From NCBI GenBank assembly GCA_022647765.1, contig JALCLH010000007.1:1-64000 (forward strand): a DNA stretch of 64,000 nt, in the 5' to 3' direction. Below, piece after piece: positions 54,205 to 64,000 of the stretch (the first letter of the stretch is position 1; every line of letters starts with the position of its first letter). Both the position numbers and the translations under genes were made by a program. The notes under the pieces were generated by a model. It did no database searches. It worked only from the letters and a program-made list of their open reading frames with translations, and was not told the origin of the DNA. The stretch is from Acidipropionibacterium sp. Lineage in GTDB: Bacteria; Actinomycetota; Actinomycetes; Propionibacteriales; Propionibacteriaceae.

Positions 54205-55295
54205 TGACTGCAAAGGCATTCAGTGTTGCGGTGGCCGGAGCTTCCGGCTACGCGGGGTCGGAGGCGGCCCGGCTCATCGTCATGCACCCCCATATGCGGC
54301 TGGGTGCGCTGGCCGCACACAGCAACGCCGGACAGCCGGTGGCCTCACTGCTGCCGCAGCTGACGGGCGCTCCCGGCGTCGCGCAGACCTTCAGCGAGAT
54401 GGACCCCGAACTGCTCGCCGGACATGACGCCGTCGTCCTGGGGCTTCCCCACGGCGCCTCGGCGGACCTGGCCACAAAGCTCATCGAGCTCAACCCCGAC
54501 CTGGTGATCGTCGACGCCGGAGCCGACTTCCGGCTGGCATCGGCCTCGGACTGGCAGAAGTGGTACGGCGGCGAGCACGCCGGAACCTGGGCCTACGGAC
54601 TGCCCGAGCTCCCGCTCGCCGCCGGCACCGAACACCCCCAGGGCGCCAAGCAGCGCGACGAGCTGGCGGGACAGAAGCACATCGCCGGCCCCGGCTGCAA
54701 CGCCTCGGCGGTGGCCCTGGGCCTGGCCCCGGTGGTGGCCGCCGGCCTCCTCGATCCCGTCGGGCTGTCCGCCGTGCTGCCGGTGGGCACCTCCGGAGCC
54801 GGACGCAAGGCCAAGGCGGACATGATCTTCGCCGAGGTGAACGGCGGCGCCAAGCCCTACTCGACGGGTGGAGCGCACCGTCATCTCCCCGAGATCCTGC
54901 AGTCCCTGCGCAAGGCCGGCGCCCCCTGGCAGACCAGCCTCACCCTCACCGCCGTTCTGGTACCGATGAGCCGCGGCATCCTCGCGGTCTGCAACGGGCG
55001 CTCCGCCGACGGCACCACCACCGAGGATCTGCTGAACTGCCTGGGCGAGGCCTATGCCGGCGAGCCCTTCATCACCGTCCTGCCGGCCGGGCAGATGGCC
55101 TCCACCCACCCGGTGATCGGCTCCAACATGGTGCGGATCTCGGCGGTGGCCGATCCCGCCTCGGGCCTGTCGACCGTCATGGTCGCCATCGACAACCTCG
55201 TCAAGGGCACCGCCGGCGCCGTCGTCCAGTGCCTCAACATCGCGCTCGGACTGCCGGAGACCGAGGGGCTGCCCCGAGTCGGGCTGGCCCCCTGA
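54204..55295 (+). CDS. argC: N-acetyl-gamma-glutamyl-phosphate reductase
   Basis: 363 aa from ATG 54204 (a second ATG at 54198 lies inside the -10/operator). Third step of arginine synthesis, NADPH-dependent. GASGYAGSEAARLI nucleotide loop, GPGCNASAVALGLAPVVAAG with the catalytic Cys, and HRHLPEILQSL. First gene of argCJBDF. The promoter spacing predicts a leaderless message. Confidence 0.95.
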   Translation: MTAKAFSVAVAGASGYAGSEAARLIVMHPHMRLGALAAHSNAGQPVASLLPQLTGAPGVAQTFSEMDPELLAGHDAVVLGLPHGASADLATKLIELNPDLVIVDAGADFRLASASDWQKWYGGEHAGTWAYGLPELPLAAGTEHPQGAKQRDELAGQKHIAGPGCNASAVALGLAPVVAAGLLDPVGLSAVLPVGTSGAGRKAKADMIFAEVNGGAKPYSTGGAHRHLPEILQSLRKAGAPWQTSLTLTAVLVPMSRGILAVCNGRSADGTTTEDLLNCLGEAYAGEPFITVLPAGQMASTHPVIGSNMVRISAVADPASGLSTVMVAIDNLVKGTAGAVVQCLNIALGLPETEGLPRVGLAP

Positions 55296-55342
55296 CAGCC
55301 GCCCCGATCCACACCACACGATTTTTCACGGAGAGAACCACT

Positions 55343-56505
<1,163 letters not shown>

Positions 56506-56509
<4 letters not shown>

Positions 56510-57448
56510 GCATTGCACTGGATGTCCCACTGAGCGCCTCCCAGAGCGCCGCGCAGCGCAAGTCCGAGGTCCTGGTCGAGGCACTGCCGTGGATCCGCAG
56601 GTTCCAGGGCTGCACTGTCGTCGTCAAGTACGGCGGCAACGCCATGGTCGACCCGGTTCTCCAGCAGGCCTTCGCCGACGACATCGTCTTCATGGCCTCG
56701 GTCGGGATCCGGCCGATCGTGGTGCACGGCGGCGGGCCGCAGATCAACGCGATGCTGCACAACCAGGGCACCGCGGTGGAGTTCCGCAACGGACTGAGGG
56801 TCACCAGCCCCGAGGTGATGGAGGTGGTCCGGATGGTGCTGGTCGGCCAGGTCGGCCGCCAGCTCGTCAACCGGATCAACAACTTCGCCCCGCTGGCGAT
56901 CGGAATGTCCGGGGAGGACGCCGGTCTGCTGTCGGCCAAGCGCACCCACGTCGAGGTCGATGGAGAACCCGTCGACATGGGCCTGGTGGGCGAGATCACC
57001 GACGTCAACACCGACCTCATCAACGACATGCTCGACCGCGGCCAGATCCCGGTCATCGCCCCGGTCACCCCGGAGGCCGATGCTCAGGGCAATCCCACCG
57101 GCGAGATCCTCAACGTCAACGCGGACGCCGCGGCCACCGCGATCGCCCAGGCGCTGCGCGCCGAGAAGCTGGTGATGCTCACCAACGTGGCGGGCATCTA
57201 TCGGACCTGGCCCGACCCGCGCACCCTCATCCCCGACATCTCCGTCTCCGACCTGCGCCGCATGATCCCGCGGCTGGGGGAGGGCATGCGGCCCAAGGCC
57301 CAGGCCCTGCTCGAGGCGATCGACGGCGGCGTCACCAGTTCGGCGATCGTCGACGGACGGATCGAGCACGCCCTGCTGCTGGAGATTTTCACCACCAAGG
57401 GGGTCGGCACCATGGCCCGGCCCGACGACTACGACTCAGGTGTGACCG

Positions 57449-57456
<8 letters not shown>
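56506..57456 (+). CDS. argB: Acetylglutamate kinase
   Basis: 316 aa. Amino-acid kinase fold: FQGCTVVVKYGGNAMVDP, VHGGGPQINAML, RQLVNRINNFAPLAIGMSGE and DGGVTSSAIVDGRIEHALLL. The arginine-sensitive type has an N-terminal helix like the one here (QSAAQRKSEVLVEALPWIRR), so feedback inhibition by arginine is expected. Overlaps argD by 8 nt. Confidence 0.96.
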
Positions 57457-58729
<1,273 letters not shown>

Positions 58730-58730
58730 G

Positions 58731-61389
<2,659 letters not shown>

Positions 61390-61412
61390 GTGGTCCTTGT
61401 CCGGAAGTGCTG

Positions 61413-61439
61413 GGGGCGGCATCTGGGTGACGCCGCCCC
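61413..61439 (+). terminator. Hairpin after argH
   Basis: GGGGCGGC and GCCGCCCC with an 11-nt loop, 24 bp after argH. No T-run; weak evidence for termination. Confidence 0.4.
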
Positions 61440-61507
61440 TCGCCCCGATGGCGTTTTTCCGGGATCTGTCCGGGTGATCCGGCTGGGTTCGGACTCCGGG
61501 CTGAGGA

Positions 61508-62155
61508 ATGATGGACACCATGACGAGCCCCTTCGCCGGTAATCCGTTCCAGCGCACCCCCAAGTACGACCAGAGCCTCGACTGGCGCGTCACCGACGCC
61601 CAGCGCGACCGCGTCCTGGACTATCTCGGGCAGGCCTATGCCGACGGGCGGCTCACCATCAGCGAGTTCGAGAAGCGGATGGAGGACGCCCTGGCCGCCC
61701 GCACTCGCAGGGAGCTCAACCAGACTCTCTCGGGATTGGCGACGGTGCCGATCACCGCTTCGATCACCGGCACCTCGATGGTCCGGCGCAGGACGGGGGA
61801 GCCCACCCCCGGCGGGACGGTGGCCACCGGGCTCATCGGGCTGTCCCCGTTCATCGCCGGGCCGTTCGGCCCGATCATCGGGGCGGCGGTGGCCGAAAAG
61901 GGGTCGTGGACCCGCAAGCAGGTGGCCAATCAGGCCAATGCGCAGGTCTACATGGTCGCAGTGATCGTGCTGCTGGGGATCCTCTTGGGCGGTGCCAAGA
62001 TCATGGCGCTGGCGGCGCTGGCCTATGCGGTGATGACCGTCATTCAGGCGGTCAAGGGGTTCCAGGGCGAGTCGTGGCGCAGTCCGATCACCCGGGTCGT
62101 TCCCTTCCAGCTGTTCAAGGAGAACCCTCCGTCGAGGAAGACGATCGGTCGCTGA
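61508..62155 (+). CDS. DUF1707 membrane protein
   Basis: 215 aa. N-terminal DUF1707 domain: RVTDAQRDRVLDYLGQAYAD, GRLTISEFEKRMEDALAART, TRRELNQTLSGLATVP. Two or three hydrophobic segments follow (residues about 95-130 and 140-175). Found widely in actinobacteria, function unknown. ATG 61520 is an alternative start. Confidence 0.85.
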   Translation: MMDTMTSPFAGNPFQRTPKYDQSLDWRVTDAQRDRVLDYLGQAYADGRLTISEFEKRMEDALAARTRRELNQTLSGLATVPITASITGTSMVRRRTGEPTPGGTVATGLIGLSPFIAGPFGPIIGAAVAEKGSWTRKQVANQANAQVYMVAVIVLLGILLGGAKIMALAALAYAVMTVIQAVKGFQGESWRSPITRVVPFQLFKENPPSRKTIGR

Positions 62156-62289
62156 GCCCGTAGGTCTGGGGTTGGCGCGGGGCCGTCGACGGCTGGGCTA
62201 GACTGTGGGAATATCCGCAGCGGCCCAGCCGTTGTGTGTGGTGCGTCTGGTTCCCTTGGGGGCGGGCGCGCAGGTTGACAACTCAACAG

Positions 62290-62655
62290 GGGGATGACTG
62301 GTTTCGACTTGGAACGGTGGTTCCAGGAGAAGCGGGCCGAGAATCCAGGGTCATCTCGTAAACGACCCCTGGGAACCAATAAGTGCCGATAACAATCGCA
62401 CTGACTTCGCTCTCGCTGCCTGATCAGTGATCGAAGGGTCAGCCCGGATGTAGCCTTCCATCCGGAATCTGGCCTCATTTGAAGGCTTGCTGCGTGGTAG
62501 TGGTCACGGGAACCACGCGGGACTTAACTGTGACTGGGCTTGTCTGCACCGTGTCGGTGGGAGTGTAGGAGCCAAGTAGAACGACAGCATCGACTGCGCC
62601 CGGAGAATGTCTGGTTCGCCTTTTAAGGACGCGGGTTCAATTCCCGCCATCTCCA
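62290..62655 (+). ncRNA. ssrA: Transfer-messenger RNA
   Basis: 366 nt. 5' GGGGATG pairs with 3' CATCTCC to form the acceptor; TTCGACTTGG and GGTTCAATTCCCGCC give the D- and T-like arms. The tag frame 62385-62423 reads ADNNRTDFALAA then TGA, close to other actinobacterial tags. CCA is not encoded. Partner SmpB is at 51989. Confidence 0.95.
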
Positions 62656-62661
62656 CATAGA

Positions 62662-62693
62662 GAAGACCCGCACCTAGTCAGGTGCGGGTCTTC
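62662..62693 (+). terminator. Terminator after ssrA
   Basis: GAAGACCCGCACCT and AGGTGCGGGTCTTC form a perfect 14-bp stem with loop AGTC. Confidence 0.85.
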
Positions 62694-62866
62694 GCCGTAT
62701 AGGCGGGTTTGGGCATGTCCATCTTGTCACCTTCGTCACCTTGGATATGACGCACAACGTCACATAGACGTCACAGAAAGATGTAAATACATCTACTCCT
62801 AGAGCATGATGACGAGACGAAGCGCCCTTTCCTCAGCGAGGCGCCAGCTGTACGCTCCGTGTCAAC

Positions 62867-63001
62867 ATGATCGCAGACGGTCGGACCATTCCCCAGATCC
62901 TCCACGACTTTCCAGAGCTAGAGGAGGAAGACCTCAAGCAGGCGCTTCAATTCGCTGCGGCAACATTGAATGAGCGCCAAGTTCCACTTCTGAGCGCATG
63001 A
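62867..63001 (+). pseudogene. DUF433 antitoxin-like gene, 5' truncated
   Basis: MIADGRTIPQILHDFPELEE followed by DLKQALQFAAATLNERQ is the C-terminal half of a DUF433 protein. In-frame codons before the ATG read CTLRVN, still fitting the family, so the 5' half is missing or altered upstream of about 62840. The stop overlaps the next ATG by 4 nt. The region 62694-62866 holds only a short dyad AGATGTAAATACATCT at 62779-62794. Confidence 0.7.
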
Positions 63002-63152
63002 GACTGCTGATCGATCTTCACCTCCTGACGTAATCGCTGCGCTTCTTTCCGCGAATCTTCCCACGTTCGAGGAGGATCTCGACGAGGGAGCGATCCTGGT
63101 GATCACAGATACCGTGATTCGGGTGCGACGCCTTCCGGTTCTGCCGGTCTGA
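62998..63152 (+). pseudogene. DUF5615 PIN-like toxin remnant
   Basis: Starts MRLLIDLHLL and stops; in another frame the C-terminal end of the same family follows at once (IAALLSANLPTFEEDLDEGA then VIRVRRLPVLPV to TGA 63152). The middle of about 60 codons is deleted. Paired with the DUF433 gene before it, the usual order for this putative TA system. 63153-63335 holds nothing recognisable. Confidence 0.72.
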
Positions 63153-63335
63153 CAGTCGCCACCGCGTTCGCAAGGCTCGGTGATGTTGTGGTGCTTATCT
63201 GCTGTTTCGACAAGATTGGGGCAGAGCTCGGTTGCGCAATGGCGAACACGGCATCCTGGGTTGGGTAAATTGGTTGTGTGTGACGCAGCACATGGGGTTC
63301 GCGGTGATTCATGCGATGCCGAGAGGGTGGAGACG

Positions 63336-63662
63336 ATGAGCGACAAGCGGCCCCCGGAGGAGTTTCCTGAGACGTTTGGTCCGGACGTGATCGTGCGGGG
63401 TATCGATCTGGATGATGAGGAGTTCGTTGTCGGCGGGCAGAGGTTGACCGAGGAGCGTGCGGCGGAGCTGGCCGATCATGCGGAGCGCCGGGGTGGCCGA
63501 CCGTCGTTGAGCGGGGGCCGCCGGCATTCTCCGGCGTTGAATCTGCGGGTGTCTCAGTCGGACAGACAACGGCTCGACGCGGTGGCCGCCGGGCAGGGGC
63601 GCCGGGCGTCGGATGTGATGCGCGATGCGCTGCGCGAGTATCTGGACCGGCACCCATCCTGA
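63336..63662 (+). CDS. Ribbon-helix-helix (CopG-like) antitoxin candidate
   Basis: 108 aa from ATG 63336. Acidic head (EEFPETFGPDVIVRGIDLDD), a central RLTEERAAELADHAERRGGR segment, and a C-terminal ribbon-helix-helix LNLRVSQSDRQRLDAVAAGQ followed by RRASDVMRDALREYL. This form is usually encoded with a small toxin, but none is seen on either side. It may be orphaned or regulate the nearby recombinase element. Confidence 0.75.
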   Translation: MSDKRPPEEFPETFGPDVIVRGIDLDDEEFVVGGQRLTEERAAELADHAERRGGRPSLSGGRRHSPALNLRVSQSDRQRLDAVAAGQGRRASDVMRDALREYLDRHPS

Positions 63663-63684
63663 GCCGTCATGCTGCTCCGCCGAG

Positions 63685-64000
63685 TCACCGGGCAAATTCC
63701 TGTATTTCGGGATGGATATAGAGCTTGCCGAAGAAGGCCTGGTTGGCGGTCCTTCGCAGCGAGTCATCCGAACTCATGTACAGCTTGTAGCAATTGTCTG
63801 CCAACTTCAGGCAGTCGTCCAGATGCGCCTTGGCCTGCTCATAGTCCAAACTCCCGGCCTCAATCTGGACGTCGAGGAAGGCGAGTCGTCGGCTGATGCG
63901 CTCCTGCTCGGTCTTGAGCAGGTCGATGGGGATGGCTCCCGCGTAGTGCGCCTGGAGCAGCTTGCTGCGCTCGTCGAGCAGGTCGGTGCGTTCGGCTTGA
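63685..64000 (-). CDS. Large serine recombinase, C-terminal part (runs off window)
   Basis: Minus-strand frame open to the window edge: about 105 residues with LLDERSKLLQAHYAGAIPID, LLKTEQERISRRLAFLDVQI, SLDYEQAKAHLDDCLKLADN and DSLRRTANQAFFGKLYI, ending in TGA 63685. This is the coiled-coil and C-terminal region of large serine integrases. The catalytic N-terminus lies beyond the window. Close to ssrA, a frequent integration site. Confidence 0.82.
   Translation of the reverse strand, partial: QAERTDLLDERSKLLQAHYAGAIPIDLLKTEQERISRRLAFLDVQIEAGSLDYEQAKAHLDDCLKLADNCYKLYMSSDDSLRRTANQAFFGKLYIHPEIQEFAR

Noticed and set aside
62270..62289. TTGACA just before ssrA as its -35 box
   Set aside because: It lies only about 15 bp before the mature 5' end with no room for a -10; the real promoter must be further upstream.

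Overview
The window is high-GC actinobacterial chromosome. Gene order (ddl/DUF3515/thiL/ftsK, prfB/ftsE/ftsX/smpB, argCJBDF-H), two-part tmRNA context, an ssrA tag reading ADNNRTDFALAA, an ARG box of actinobacterial type and leaderless-looking promoters all fit a member of the Propionibacteriales, most likely a Propionibacteriaceae genus such as Acidipropionibacterium; the genus is inference. It alternates between conserved metabolic or cell-division backbone and accessory stretches full of insertion sequences and decayed toxin-antitoxin (TA) modules.

Layout. 0-6.5 kb: a minus-strand operon of a polar-amino-acid-type ABC importer (binding protein, permease, ATPase) plus two tandem ureohydrolases, with a divergent PucR-type regulator: probably uptake and hydrolysis of a guanidino compound. 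6.5-14 kb: accessory DNA with an orphan XRE, a HigBA-like TA pair, an MFS exporter with a divergent Lrp regulator, two low-GC immunity-like small genes, an orphan AbiEi antitoxin with a coupled small membrane protein, and an ISAs1-family element wedged between a cut AlbA_2 gene and a cut proline-racemase gene. 14-30 kb: branched-chain amino-acid backbone (leuB, ilvE, cimA, leuC, leuD with an IclR regulator), deoA, an FAH hydrolase, a CPBP protease, tRNA-Gln, tRNA-Glu, plsC, ddl, DUF3515 and thiL. 30-31.5 kb: an IS110 element sitting between inverted 16-bp arms. 31.6-35.7 kb: ftsK and two DUF805 proteins. 35.8-48.8 kb: a second accessory zone in which ltrA, an MFS gene and an abiE operon are each broken by an IS, with a two-component system, TetR, an intact vapBC and fragments of further vapC, abiEii and HTH genes. 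48.8-62.2 kb: backbone again (tRNA-Val, prfB, ftsEX, smpB, a MerR/MFS pair, the arginine operon, DUF1707). 62.3-64 kb: ssrA followed by a degenerate DUF433/DUF5615 pair, a ribbon-helix-helix antitoxin and the end of a large serine recombinase, i.e. the edge of a probable integrative element.

Two general points. First, adh, cimA, deoA (three times), fahA-like and argF each carry a single-base slip, nearly all in short G/C runs, which looks more like residual assembly errors than decay. Second, the three ISAs1 copies tell different histories: two have perfect 10-bp target duplications in genes whose halves can be rejoined exactly, while the third has no duplication and joins two unrelated broken genes, marking a past rearrangement.
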